From Aquibium carbonis (GTDB lineage: Bacteria > Pseudomonadota > Alphaproteobacteria > Rhizobiales > Rhizobiaceae), in NCBI RefSeq assembly GCF_003970795.1, contig NZ_RWKW01000048.1, forward strand, positions 1-64,000: a stretch of DNA of 64,000 bases, written 5' to 3'. How positions within the stretch are numbered: the first letter of the stretch is position 1; each line of letters starts with the position of its first letter. The translations under genes were made by a program, and so were the position numbers. Of this stretch, positions 51,620 through 60,528 are shown piece by piece. Below the pieces are notes generated by a model. The model was not told the origin of the DNA, did not search any database, and saw only the letters and a program-made list of their open reading frames with translations.

Positions 51620-52857
51620 CTGACATGAATCTTGGGATGACCGACCGCCTGAAGCCGATCCACGAGAAGGTGGCCCGGATGGTGCGCGAAGAAATTATCC
51701 CGCTCGACGAAGAATTTCTCGCCGAGATTGGTAAGGCCGGTGACCGCTTCGTCTACACACAGAAACAGTCGGACATACTTGAAGGCCTGAAGGCAAAGGC
51801 GCGGGAGCGCGGCCTCTGGAATTTCTGGCTGACCGACTCAGAGCGCGGCTTCGGTCTCTCAACTGTTGAATATGCCTATCTCGCCGAAGAAATGGGTAAA
51901 TCGCATCTCGCGGCCGAGGTCTTCAACTGCTCGGCGCCGGACACTGGCAATATGGAAGTGTTCGAGCGCTACGGGACGCAGGCGCAGAAGGACAGGTGGC
52001 TCTCCCAGCTGCTGGAAGGCAAGATCCGCTCGGCCTTCCTGATGACCGAGCCGGACGTTGCCTCGTCGGACGCCACCAACATCTCCATGTCCTGCGTGCG
52101 CGATGGCGACCACTACGTGATGACCGGCGAGAAGTGGTGGTCGTCCGGTGCCGGCGATCCGCGCTGCAAGATCTACATCGTGATGGTGAAGACCGGTGGC
52201 GAGGACGATCCCAAGCACCGCCGCCACTCGATGGTGCTGGTGCCGGCGGGCACGCCGGGCGTGACCATGCTGCGCGCCATGGAGGTCTATGGCGACGACG
52301 ACGCACCACATGGCCACATGCATATCCGCTTCGAGAACGTGCGCGTGCCGGTCGAGAATCTTCTGCTGAAGGAGGGGGCCGGCTTTGAGATCGCACAGGG
52401 TCGTCTCGGGCCTGGCCGTATCCACCATTGCATGCGCGCCATCGGCCAGGCGGAGCGGGCGCTGGAACTGATGTGCCAGCGCGCCATGCGCCGCGAAGCC
52501 TTCGGCCAACCGCTTGCCAAGCTCGGCGCCAATTACGACATCATCGCCAACTGCCGCATGGAAATCGAGATGGCGCGGTTGCTTTGCCTGAAAGCAGCCT
52601 GGATGATGGACCAGGGCGATCCGAAGGCGGCTGCTCCCTGGATTAGCCAGATCAAGGTCGTGGCGCCGCAGGTCGCGCTCAAGGTCACTGACGAAGCGGT
52701 GCAGATGTTCGGCGCGCAAGGCATCAGCCAGGACACGCCGCTGGCGCGCAGCTGGACGCATCTGCGCACGCTGCGCTTCGCCGACGGTCCCGACGCCGTG
52801 CACCGCCGCCAGGTGGCACGGCAGGAACTGAAGAAGTACACGCAGGAAAAGGTGTGA
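51616..52857 (+). CDS. acyl-CoA dehydrogenase, ACAD10/ACAD11 C-terminal-like
   Basis: 413 residues. The subgroup marks are plain: FLMTEPDVASSDATNISMSC, GEKWWSSGAGDPRCKI, QGRLGPGRIHHCMRAIGQAE and LRFADGPDAVH. In classical acyl-CoA dehydrogenases the last region carries the catalytic Glu (YEGT); here Asp stands in that place, as I recall for the ACAD10/11 group. With the phosphotransferase it should process a 4-phospho-acyl-CoA, eliminating phosphate and leading to a 3-hydroxyacyl-CoA. FAD-dependent, cytoplasmic. The assignment to the subgroup is strong; the reaction here is inferred from mammalian and Pseudomonas work. Confidence 0.9.
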   Translation: MTDMNLGMTDRLKPIHEKVARMVREEIIPLDEEFLAEIGKAGDRFVYTQKQSDILEGLKAKARERGLWNFWLTDSERGFGLSTVEYAYLAEEMGKSHLAAEVFNCSAPDTGNMEVFERYGTQAQKDRWLSQLLEGKIRSAFLMTEPDVASSDATNISMSCVRDGDHYVMTGEKWWSSGAGDPRCKIYIVMVKTGGEDDPKHRRHSMVLVPAGTPGVTMLRAMEVYGDDDAPHGHMHIRFENVRVPVENLLLKEGAGFEIAQGRLGPGRIHHCMRAIGQAERALELMCQRAMRREAFGQPLAKLGANYDIIANCRMEIEMARLLCLKAAWMMDQGDPKAAAPWISQIKVVAPQVALKVTDEAVQMFGAQGISQDTPLARSWTHLRTLRFADGPDAVHRRQVARQELKKYTQEKV

Positions 52858-52861
52858 CGGC

Positions 52862-53830
52862 ATGAAAGCGATCGTTGCCCGCGACTACGGGCCGCTCGAC
52901 AACCTCGTCTATGCCGACTGGCCCGAGCCGGAGGCCAAGGGGCGCTCCGTCGTCATCCAGGCGGAGGCGATCGGGGTGAATTTCCCCGACGGACTGCTGG
53001 TTCAGGGCCTCTACCAGATGAAGCCGCCGGTGCCCTTCGTGCCGGGTATGGAAGTGGCCGGCAGGGTGGTCGCTGTCGGCGAGGAGGTTCGCTCGGTCAA
53101 GGTCGGCGATCGTGTCGCCGCGCTCGGCAATCTCGGCGGCTATGCCGAGAGGGTCGCCGCGCCGGAAGGCAGTGTCCTGCCGCTTCCCGACGGCGTGACG
53201 GCTTCCGACGCCTGCGCGCTGCTCTGCGGCTACGGCACATCCCACTACGCGCTCAAGCAGCGAGGCCAGATCAAGCCGGGCGAGACGCTGTGCGTGCTCG
53301 GCGCGGGCGGGCTCACGGGCACGGCCGCCATCCAGATCGGCAAGGCGATGGGCGCGCGCGTCATCGGCGTCGCCTCCTCGGAGGAAAAGCGCGCGATCGC
53401 GACCGAGGCCGGCGCGGACATCGTGCTCGGCTACGACAACCTGAAGGACGCGCTCAAGGAAGCGACGGGTGGCAAGGGTGTCGACGTCGGGTATGATCCG
53501 GTCGGCGGCGAGAGTTTCGATGCCCTGTCGCGGTCGATGGGCTGGGGCGGGCGCCTGCTCGTCATCGGCTTCGCGTCGGGCACGATCCCGAAGTTCCCGG
53601 TCAACCTCGCCTTGGTAAAGGGCTTCAGCGTCGTGGGCGTCTTCTGGGGCGATTTCACCCGCCGCGAGCCGGCGGTCTATGCCGACAACATGCGCGAACT
53701 GATCGGCTGGTACACGGCCGGCAAGGTCAAACCGGTGATCGAAGGCGAGTATCCGCTTTCGGATGCCGCCGCCGTGCTGACGCGGGTGCTCAACCGCGGA
53801 TCGGCCGGCAAGATCATCCTGAAGCCATGA
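52862..53830 (+). CDS. NADPH:quinone oxidoreductase-like MDR protein
   Basis: 322 residues, medium-chain dehydrogenase/reductase without structural zinc. Visible parts are VNFPDGLLVQGLYQMKPPVP, VPGMEVAGRVVAVGEEV, LGAGGLTGTAAIQIGKAMGA and VDVGYDPVGGESF. It should reduce a quinone or an activated double bond with NADPH. It begins 4 bases after the acyl-CoA dehydrogenase stop and overlaps the next gene (ATGA). Genes of this type are frequent next to ACAD10/11-like dehydrogenases; the precise step is unknown. Confidence 0.85.
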   Translation: MKAIVARDYGPLDNLVYADWPEPEAKGRSVVIQAEAIGVNFPDGLLVQGLYQMKPPVPFVPGMEVAGRVVAVGEEVRSVKVGDRVAALGNLGGYAERVAAPEGSVLPLPDGVTASDACALLCGYGTSHYALKQRGQIKPGETLCVLGAGGLTGTAAIQIGKAMGARVIGVASSEEKRAIATEAGADIVLGYDNLKDALKEATGGKGVDVGYDPVGGESFDALSRSMGWGGRLLVIGFASGTIPKFPVNLALVKGFSVVGVFWGDFTRREPAVYADNMRELIGWYTAGKVKPVIEGEYPLSDAAAVLTRVLNRGSAGKIILKP

Positions 53831-54885
53831 AGGAAACGCCAGCCTTGACCATTCCAGACAAGATGAAGGCATTGCTTCTGGTCGACGACGGCTACTCGAC
53901 CGAAAGGTCGGACGCCCGGCTCGATTCCATGGCGGCCTACGTGCATCTCGGCGAGATCGACGTGCCGAAACCGGGGCCTTCGCAGGTTCTGCTGAAAGTC
54001 AGCCTCGCCTCGATCAACCCGTCCGACGTCATGTTCGTGAAGGGGCTCTACGGCCAGCCGCGCCACCGGGGCCAGCCGGCAGGCTTCGAGGGCGTCGGGA
54101 TCGTGGCGGCGGCGGGCGACAGCCCGGAGGCGCAGCGGCTCGTGGGCCAGCGCGTCGCCTTCGCCACGGGGCTTTCCAACTGGGGCTCCTGGGCCGAGTA
54201 CGCGATTGCCGAAGCCGCCGTCTGCATCCCTGTCATCGACAGCGTCAAAGACGCCGACGCGGCGGCCATGATCGTCAATCCGCTTACCGCGCTCGCCATG
54301 TTCGGCATCGTCAGGGAGGAAGGCGAGAAGGCCTTCTTGTTGACGGCCGGAGCAAGCCAGCTCTGCAAGCTGATGATGGGCGTGGCGCGCGACGAGGGTT
54401 ATCGCCCCATTGCGATCGTGCGGCGCGACGACCAGATCGAGATGCTGAAGCAGGCGGGCGCCGCGCACGTGCTCAACGAGACCGCGCCGGATTTTTCCCA
54501 GAAGCTGCAGGAGGTGATGCGGGCCGAGCAGCCGCGCATTTTCCTCGATGCCGTCACGGGGCCGCTCGCCGGCCAGATCTTCAACGCCATGCCAAAGGGC
54601 GCGCGCTGGATCGTCTACGGCCGGCTTGACACCGCCACGACGCCGATCCCGGAGCCGGGTCAACTGATCTTCATGCGCAAACGCATCGAGGGCTTCTGGC
54701 TCACCGAGTGGATGCGCAAGTCCTCGCTGGAGACGAAGATCGCCACCATTCGGGAAGCGCAGATGCGCTTTGCCGACGGTCGCTGGGCGACCGACATCAA
54801 TGCCGTCGTGCCGCTGGAGGATGCGATCGCGATGGTTCCGGCCGAACATGCCAAGCCGAACGGGAAGGTGTTCATAAGGCCATAG
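53827..54885 (+). CDS. zinc-binding dehydrogenase family (MDR) protein
   Basis: 352 residues, MDR superfamily. Segments include SLASINPSDVMFVKGLYGQP, GFEGVGIVAAAG, FLLTAGASQLCKLMMGVARD and KGARWIVYGRLDT. The zinc ligands of alcohol dehydrogenase are not evident, so an enoyl or quinone reductase role is more likely. It overlaps the previous gene by four bases. The importer operon begins 98 bases downstream, possibly on the same transcript. Confidence 0.8.
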   Translation: MKETPALTIPDKMKALLLVDDGYSTERSDARLDSMAAYVHLGEIDVPKPGPSQVLLKVSLASINPSDVMFVKGLYGQPRHRGQPAGFEGVGIVAAAGDSPEAQRLVGQRVAFATGLSNWGSWAEYAIAEAAVCIPVIDSVKDADAAAMIVNPLTALAMFGIVREEGEKAFLLTAGASQLCKLMMGVARDEGYRPIAIVRRDDQIEMLKQAGAAHVLNETAPDFSQKLQEVMRAEQPRIFLDAVTGPLAGQIFNAMPKGARWIVYGRLDTATTPIPEPGQLIFMRKRIEGFWLTEWMRKSSLETKIATIREAQMRFADGRWATDINAVVPLEDAIAMVPAEHAKPNGKVFIRP

Positions 54886-54982
54886 CCATGTTGGGCGGGG
54901 TTTGCTTGCGGGAACGGCGACCTCGTCTGTAGAGTGGAGGAAAGCGCGGCATCAGACCGCGCAACTGCGGGAGGAGAACGTC

Positions 54983-55858
54983 TTGGACGTTTTGCAGTTA
55001 TTCGTCAGCGGACTGGCCAATGGATGCGTCTATGGCCTGATCGCGCTGGGCTTCGTGCTCATCTACAAGGCCACGGAGGCGGTTAACTTCGCCCAGGGCG
55101 ATTTCATGATGTTGGGCGCCTTCATCACGCTCGGCCTGACCAACGACCAGTTCTGGGGGTTGCCCTTCTGGGTCTCGGTGCCTATCGCCATCGCGTGCAT
55201 GGGCGCCTTCGGATACTTGCTCGACATGCTCGTGCTGCGGCGCATGTTCGGCCAGAGCCAGGTCGCCGTCGTCATCCTGACCATCGCGCTGGGCTTCGTG
55301 CTGCGCTTCGTGGCCGGCGTCATCTGGGGGCACCAACCGGTGTCGCTGGAATCGCCGATCGCCGGCAAGGATGTGCGCTTCGGCGGGCTCGTGCTGGGAC
55401 TCGACGAGGTGACGATCATCATCGTCACCGTCATCCTCACGGTCCTGCTCTACTTCTACTTCAACCGCACCAAGCTCGGCGTGGCCATGCAGGCCGCCTC
55501 GCAGAACCAGCTTGCCGCCTACTACATGGGCATCCCGGTCAAGCGCATCCATTCGCTGATCTGGGCGCTGGCGGGCGCGGTCGCGGCGGTCGCCGGCATC
55601 TTGTTCGCCTCCAAGGGCTCCATCGACCCGTCGATCGGCCTGCTCGGCATCAAGGCCTTCGCGGCGGCCGTCATCGGCGGCTTCGGTTCGCTGCCCGGCG
55701 CGCTGCTCGGCGGCATCATTGTGGGGCTGATCGAGCCCTTCGCGTCCTACTACATCGCGGCCGGCTATTCGCAGATCATGCCCTACCTGCTGCTCTTCCT
55801 GATCCTCGTGTTCAGGCCGCATGGCATCCTCGCCCAGGTTCACAGGAAGAAGGTCTGA
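54983..55858 (+). CDS. HAAT-family ABC transporter permease, LivH-like (module 2)
   Basis: 291 residues, about eight membrane helices. NGCVYGLIALGFVLIYKATE and NFAQGDFMMLGA near the N-terminus, the loop KLGVAMQAASQNQLAAYYMG and GGFGSLPGALLGGIIVG are typical. The start is TTG at 54983, seven bases after GGGAGGAG; no ATG or GTG fits as well. First gene of module 2 in the order H-M-G-F-ligase-binding protein. Confidence 0.9.
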   Translation: MDVLQLFVSGLANGCVYGLIALGFVLIYKATEAVNFAQGDFMMLGAFITLGLTNDQFWGLPFWVSVPIAIACMGAFGYLLDMLVLRRMFGQSQVAVVILTIALGFVLRFVAGVIWGHQPVSLESPIAGKDVRFGGLVLGLDEVTIIIVTVILTVLLYFYFNRTKLGVAMQAASQNQLAAYYMGIPVKRIHSLIWALAGAVAAVAGILFASKGSIDPSIGLLGIKAFAAAVIGGFGSLPGALLGGIIVGLIEPFASYYIAAGYSQIMPYLLLFLILVFRPHGILAQVHRKKV

Positions 55859-55862
55859 GATC

Positions 55863-56963
55863 ATGCGGACAGTCTTCAAGACCTCCTACGACGCCGACAT
55901 CAACTACTTCCGCCACGGCGCGCAGGCGACGTGGTACATGCTGCTCCTGGCGATTGCGCTGATCCTGCCTTTCCTGATGGGCACGTTCTGGATCGGCGAG
56001 ATGACCAACATGCTGATCTGGGCCATTGCCGGCATGGGGCTGATGATCCTCGTCGGCCAGACCGGCCAGGCGAGCCTCGGCCACGCCGCTTTCCTGGCGA
56101 TCGGATGCTACGCCAACGTGCTGCTGCAACTTAAGCTGGGCCTGCCCTTCCTCCTGTCGTTTCCGCTCGCCGGCGTCATCGCCGGCCTTGCCGGTGCGTT
56201 GATCGCGATGCCGATGACCAAGCTGCACGGCATCTATCTCGCCATCGGCACGTTGGCGATCTCGATCCTCACGGACGATTTGATCGTCATCGCGGAACCC
56301 CTAACCAACGGCGTGGTAGGGCTTTTCGCCCCGACGATCGACATCCTGGGCCTGCAGTTCGACCGCTACGCGACGCCGGACAGGTTCTACTGGATGGTGC
56401 TTTTCGTGGCGGTGGCGGTCGTGCTCGTCTATCGCAACATCCTGCGCTCGCCGCTCGGCCGCGCCTTCGCGGCGGTGCGCGATTCGGAGGTCTCGGCGCA
56501 GGCGATGGGCGTCAACGTCGCCCGCACCAAGGCCTTGTCCTTCGGCATCTCCACCGCGATCACGGGCCTGGCCGGCGCGCTGATGGGGCATTTCGCCGGC
56601 ATCTTCAACAACGAGACCTTCAACATCATCATCTCGATCCAGCTTCTGTTGATGATCGTCATCGGCGGGCTGGGGTCAATCCACGGCGCCTTCTTCGGGG
56701 CGATCGTGGTGGCGCTGCTGCCGCAGGCCATCGCGATTTCGCGCGACCTGATTTCCGGCTTCGTCGGGGGCGGCACGGTGGCCATCCCCGGGCTGGAATC
56801 GGCGATCTTCGGCGCCATGCTGATCGGCTTCATCCTGTTCGAGCCGATGGGCATCTACGGCCGCTGGCTCAAGATCCGCACCTATTTCGAACTGTTCCCC
56901 TTCTACAGGAAGGATATGTTCCGCCGCCAGAAGAGCTACCTGAAGACGGAGCGCATGCGATGA
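55863..56963 (+). CDS. HAAT-family ABC transporter permease, LivM-like (module 2)
   Basis: 366 residues, about ten membrane helices. MGLMILVGQTGQASLGHAAF, MPMTKLHGIYLAIGTLAISI and IGGLGSIHGAFFGAIVVALL are the hallmarks. It starts 4 bases after the LivH-like stop and overlaps the LivG-like start by four bases. Residue similarity to the module 1 LivM (TGYAGQLSLGTGGFMGVG) is visible but not close. Confidence 0.9.
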   Translation: MRTVFKTSYDADINYFRHGAQATWYMLLLAIALILPFLMGTFWIGEMTNMLIWAIAGMGLMILVGQTGQASLGHAAFLAIGCYANVLLQLKLGLPFLLSFPLAGVIAGLAGALIAMPMTKLHGIYLAIGTLAISILTDDLIVIAEPLTNGVVGLFAPTIDILGLQFDRYATPDRFYWMVLFVAVAVVLVYRNILRSPLGRAFAAVRDSEVSAQAMGVNVARTKALSFGISTAITGLAGALMGHFAGIFNNETFNIIISIQLLLMIVIGGLGSIHGAFFGAIVVALLPQAIAISRDLISGFVGGGTVAIPGLESAIFGAMLIGFILFEPMGIYGRWLKIRTYFELFPFYRKDMFRRQKSYLKTERMR

Positions 56964-57745
56964 GCCTGCTCGAAATCGATAATGTCACGCTTCGCTTCGG
57001 CGGCGTCGTGGCCGTCAACCAAGTGTCCTTCTCGGTGGAGGAGGGCGAGGTTTTCGCGCTCGTCGGCCCGAACGGCGCGGGCAAGTCGACGGTGTTCAAC
57101 CTGATCAGCCGCATCTACGAGCCGGTCGAGGGCGACATCCGCTTCGACGGCGATAGCCTGCTCAGGCATCCGCCGCACGACATCGCCAAGCTCGGCATCG
57201 CTCGCACCTTCCAGAACATCGAACTGTTCGAGCAGGCCACCGTCCTGCAGAACCTGCTGGTGGGCCGTCATCGTCACCGCAAATCGAACTTCATCTCCGA
57301 ACTCCTGTTCACGCCTTCCGTCCGGGAAGGGGAGCGCCGGCATCGCGCGGCGGTGGAAAAGGTCATCGATTTCCTCGACCTCCAAGCCTACCGCGACAAG
57401 TACATCGCCGGCTTGCCCTACGGCGTTCGCAAGGTGGTGGAGATGGGCCGCGCGCTGGCGATCGAGCCGCGCCTGCTGCTGCTTGACGAGCCGGCCTCCG
57501 GCCTCTCGGTCGAGGAGACGCAGGACGTGGCCTTCTGGATCGAGGACATCAAGAAGCAGATGGGCGTAACCGTGCTGATGGTCGAGCACGACATGCATCT
57601 CGTGTCGGCGGTTTCCGACCGGGTGCTGGCGCTGGCCGACGGCAAGGTGCTGTCGCTCGGCACGGCGCAGGAAGTTCAGAACGACCCGAAGGTCATCGAG
57701 GCCTATATCGGCGGCTCCGACGAGCCGGAAAGGGAGGTGGCCTGA
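56960..57745 (+). CDS. HAAT-family ABC transporter ATPase, LivG-like (module 2)
   Basis: 261 residues. Walker A is VGPNGAGKST, the signature region is GLPYGVRKVVEMGRALA and Walker B is LLLLDEPASGLS. The LivG-type end is KVIEAYIGGSDE. The gene overlaps its neighbours on both sides (ATGA upstream, one base downstream). Confidence 0.9.
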   Translation: MSLLEIDNVTLRFGGVVAVNQVSFSVEEGEVFALVGPNGAGKSTVFNLISRIYEPVEGDIRFDGDSLLRHPPHDIAKLGIARTFQNIELFEQATVLQNLLVGRHRHRKSNFISELLFTPSVREGERRHRAAVEKVIDFLDLQAYRDKYIAGLPYGVRKVVEMGRALAIEPRLLLLDEPASGLSVEETQDVAFWIEDIKKQMGVTVLMVEHDMHLVSAVSDRVLALADGKVLSLGTAQEVQNDPKVIEAYIGGSDEPEREVA

Positions 57746-58566
57746 TGAGCGCGATCGCCGAAACAGCCGTCCACCCGACCGCCGCGCCCGAAAAAGCGGT
57801 GGTGCTCTCGGTGCGCAACCTCGAAAGCTACTACGGCCCGATCATGGCCATTCGCGGTTGCAGTCTCGAAGTGCGCGAGGGGCAGATCGTCACCGTGCTC
57901 GGTGCCAACGGCGCAGGCAAGACGACGCTGATGAAAACCATCTCCGGCGTGATGGACCCCGAGAAGGGTCAGATCATGTACGGCGGCGAAAACATTGCCG
58001 GCGCTGCTCCCGACAAGGTCGTGCGCATGGGCATCGTCCACGTGCCGGAAGGCCGCGAGGTCTTTCCGCTGCTGACGGTGGAGGAGAACCTGCGCATGGG
58101 CGCCTTCGTGCGCAACGACGCCGACGGCGTGCGCAAGGACGAGGAGATGGTGTTCTCCTACTTCCCGATCCTGGCCGAGCGGCGACGGCAGGCCGCCGGC
58201 ACGCTGTCGGGTGGCCAGCAGCAGATGCTGGCGATCGGGCGCGGCCTGATGGCGCGGCCGAAGCTGATGCTGCTCGACGAGCCCAGCCTCGGCCTCTCGC
58301 CGCTGCTGGTAAAGGAGATCTTCCAGATCATCCGCCGGCTCAACCGCGAACAGGGCGTGACCATGATGCTGGTGGAGCAGAACGCCAAGGTGGCGCTCGA
58401 GGTCGCCGACTACGGCTACGTGATGGAACTCGGCCGCATCGTCATGGCTGACGACGCCAAACGGCTGCTGCAATCGAAGGATATCCAAGAGTTCTACTTG
58501 GGTGTCCAGTCGGAAGAATCGCAGCGCGGCCAAAAGCGCTGGAAACAGAAGAAGACCTGGCGGTAG
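57745..58566 (+). CDS. HAAT-family ABC transporter ATPase, LivF-like (module 2)
   Basis: 273 residues. Walker A is VLGANGAGKTT, the signature is GTLSGGQQQMLAIGRGLM and Walker B is LMLLDEPSLGLS; it ends EFYLGVQSEESQRGQKRWK. This C-terminal KRWK-type tail resembles the end of the module 1 LivF-like protein (KHYKRRKRW). That supports a common origin for the two modules. Confidence 0.9.
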   Translation: MSAIAETAVHPTAAPEKAVVLSVRNLESYYGPIMAIRGCSLEVREGQIVTVLGANGAGKTTLMKTISGVMDPEKGQIMYGGENIAGAAPDKVVRMGIVHVPEGREVFPLLTVEENLRMGAFVRNDADGVRKDEEMVFSYFPILAERRRQAAGTLSGGQQQMLAIGRGLMARPKLMLLDEPSLGLSPLLVKEIFQIIRRLNREQGVTMMLVEQNAKVALEVADYGYVMELGRIVMADDAKRLLQSKDIQEFYLGVQSEESQRGQKRWKQKKTWR

Positions 58567-58591
58567 CAGACGCGGGGAAAGGGAGGAAACC

Positions 58592-60505
58592 ATGACCATC
58601 GCCGAGAGACTGCCGAAGATGCAGACGGTGCGCGGCTTTTCCTTCAACGCCGATCTTGAGGGACCCGGACCATTCTACTTCGACGGCTGCGATACGCTGG
58701 TCAAGCTGTTCAGGCAACGCTGCCAAGAGCTCAAGACGAAGGTGGCCCACCGCGAAAAGGATTACGGGATCTGGCTGTCCTACACGTGGAACGACTTCTA
58801 TGAGCACGCCCGTCTGATCGGGCTCGGTCTGGTGGCGCTTGGTTTGAAGCGCGGCGAAGTGGTGTCGATCCTGTCGGAAGACAATAAGGAATGGATCTAC
58901 ACCGATCTCGGCGTGCAGTCGGTTGGCGGCATATCCTCGGGCGTCTACACGACCGACTCGGCCAAGCAGCTTTCCTATCTCGTCAACGATTCCGACAGCC
59001 GTTTTCTCTTTGTCGAGAGCGACGAGCAGCTCGACAAGTACCTCTCGGTCAAGGACCTAATGCCGGGACTTTCCAAGGTCATCGTCTACGACCGGGAAGG
59101 ACTGCATGACTTTTCCGACGACAAGGTGATTTTCCTTGACGATCTCTACCGTATCGGGCGCGAGTTCCTGAAGACGAACCCGAACCGGTTCGACGAGGAG
59201 ATCGCCAAGTCCGACCCGAAGGACACGGCTATTCTCGTCTATACCTCGGGCACCACCGGGCCGCCGAAGGGCGCCATGATCAGCCACGAGAACATCATCG
59301 TCTCGGTCATCGGATCTGTGCTGACTTTGCCGGTCGAGGACACCGACGAACAACTCTGCTTCCTGCCGCTCTGCCACATTTTGGAGCGGCTGATCAGCGT
59401 GTTCACCCCGATCGGCCTGCGCTCTACGGTGAACTTCGCGGAGAGCACGGAGACGGTTTTCGACAATCTGCGGGAAGTCTCGCCGCACGTCTTCACGGCC
59501 GTCCCGCGCGTCTGGGAAAAGGTTTACTCCCGCATCACCATCATGGCCAACGAAGCGACTGGAATCGGCAAATGGGCCTACAAGCGCGCGCTCGCGGCTG
59601 GGCGTTCTCGCGCCGAAGCGCTGGAGAACGGCGACCCCGTGCCGGTCACGACCTGGCTTTCCTACGCGTTCTGGGACTTCATGGTGCTGAAGAACCTGCG
59701 CCGTATGCTCGGCTTCGAGCGGCTGCGCCGTGGAACCACGGGGGCCGCGCCGATCTCGCCGGACCTGCTGCGCTGGTACAAATCCGTTGGCATCACCGTG
59801 CTCGAGGGCTACGGAATGACGGAAAGTTCCGGCGTCATCTCGGTCAATCTGATGGAGAACTACAAGACCGGCAGCGTCGGCCCCGCGGTGCCAGGCGGCC
59901 AGGTCCGCATCGCGCCCGACGGCGAGATCCAGTACAAGGGCGGCAACGTTTTCAAGGGCTACTGGAACAAGCCGGAAAAGACCGCCGAGACCATCAGCGA
60001 GGACGGGTGGCTCAGGACCGGTGATGTCGGCAAGATCGACAATCGCGGCTTCCTCTATGTCACCGGCCGCGTCAAGGACATCATCATCACCGCAGGCGGC
60101 AAGAACATCACTCCGGCCGAGATCGAGAATCGCCTCAAGTTCTCGCCCTATATCTCCGATGCCGTCGTGATCGGTGACAAGCGCAAGTTCCTGTCCTGCC
60201 TGATCATGATCGACCAGGAAAACGTCGAGAAGTTCGCACAGGAACGCCGCGTGCCGTTCAACGACTTCCGCTCGCTCTGCGCGGCGCAGGAGGTGCGCGA
60301 CCTGATCGGCGGCGTCGTCGCCGAGACCAACAGCGAGTTCGCTCGCGTCGAACAGATAAAGGACTTTCGCTTGATCGATGTGTTGCTCACCGCGGAAGAC
60401 GAGGAGCTCACGGCCACGATGAAGCTTAAGCGCAGTTTCGTCGAACAGAAACACAAGAAACTGATCGACGATATGTATGGCCAGAATGGCCATGCCGGAA
60501 ACTGA
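58592..60505 (+). CDS. AMP-dependent long-chain acyl-CoA synthetase-like ligase (module 2)
   Basis: 637 residues. The adenylation motif is LVYTSGTTGPPKGAMIS, followed by LEGYGMTESSGVISV, WLRTGDVGKIDNRGFLYVTG and the lysine-bearing C-terminal region (LKRSFVEQKHKKLIDDMY). GGGAGGAAAC precedes the ATG. It lies inside the importer operon between LivF and the binding protein genes, so the imported acid is probably activated on entry. It is related to the module 1 ligase in motifs and length but is not the same protein. Confidence 0.9.
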   Translation: MTIAERLPKMQTVRGFSFNADLEGPGPFYFDGCDTLVKLFRQRCQELKTKVAHREKDYGIWLSYTWNDFYEHARLIGLGLVALGLKRGEVVSILSEDNKEWIYTDLGVQSVGGISSGVYTTDSAKQLSYLVNDSDSRFLFVESDEQLDKYLSVKDLMPGLSKVIVYDREGLHDFSDDKVIFLDDLYRIGREFLKTNPNRFDEEIAKSDPKDTAILVYTSGTTGPPKGAMISHENIIVSVIGSVLTLPVEDTDEQLCFLPLCHILERLISVFTPIGLRSTVNFAESTETVFDNLREVSPHVFTAVPRVWEKVYSRITIMANEATGIGKWAYKRALAAGRSRAEALENGDPVPVTTWLSYAFWDFMVLKNLRRMLGFERLRRGTTGAAPISPDLLRWYKSVGITVLEGYGMTESSGVISVNLMENYKTGSVGPAVPGGQVRIAPDGEIQYKGGNVFKGYWNKPEKTAETISEDGWLRTGDVGKIDNRGFLYVTGRVKDIIITAGGKNITPAEIENRLKFSPYISDAVVIGDKRKFLSCLIMIDQENVEKFAQERRVPFNDFRSLCAAQEVRDLIGGVVAETNSEFARVEQIKDFRLIDVLLTAEDEELTATMKLKRSFVEQKHKKLIDDMYGQNGHAGN

Positions 60506-60528
60506 ACAACCAGGAGGAAACTGAAATC

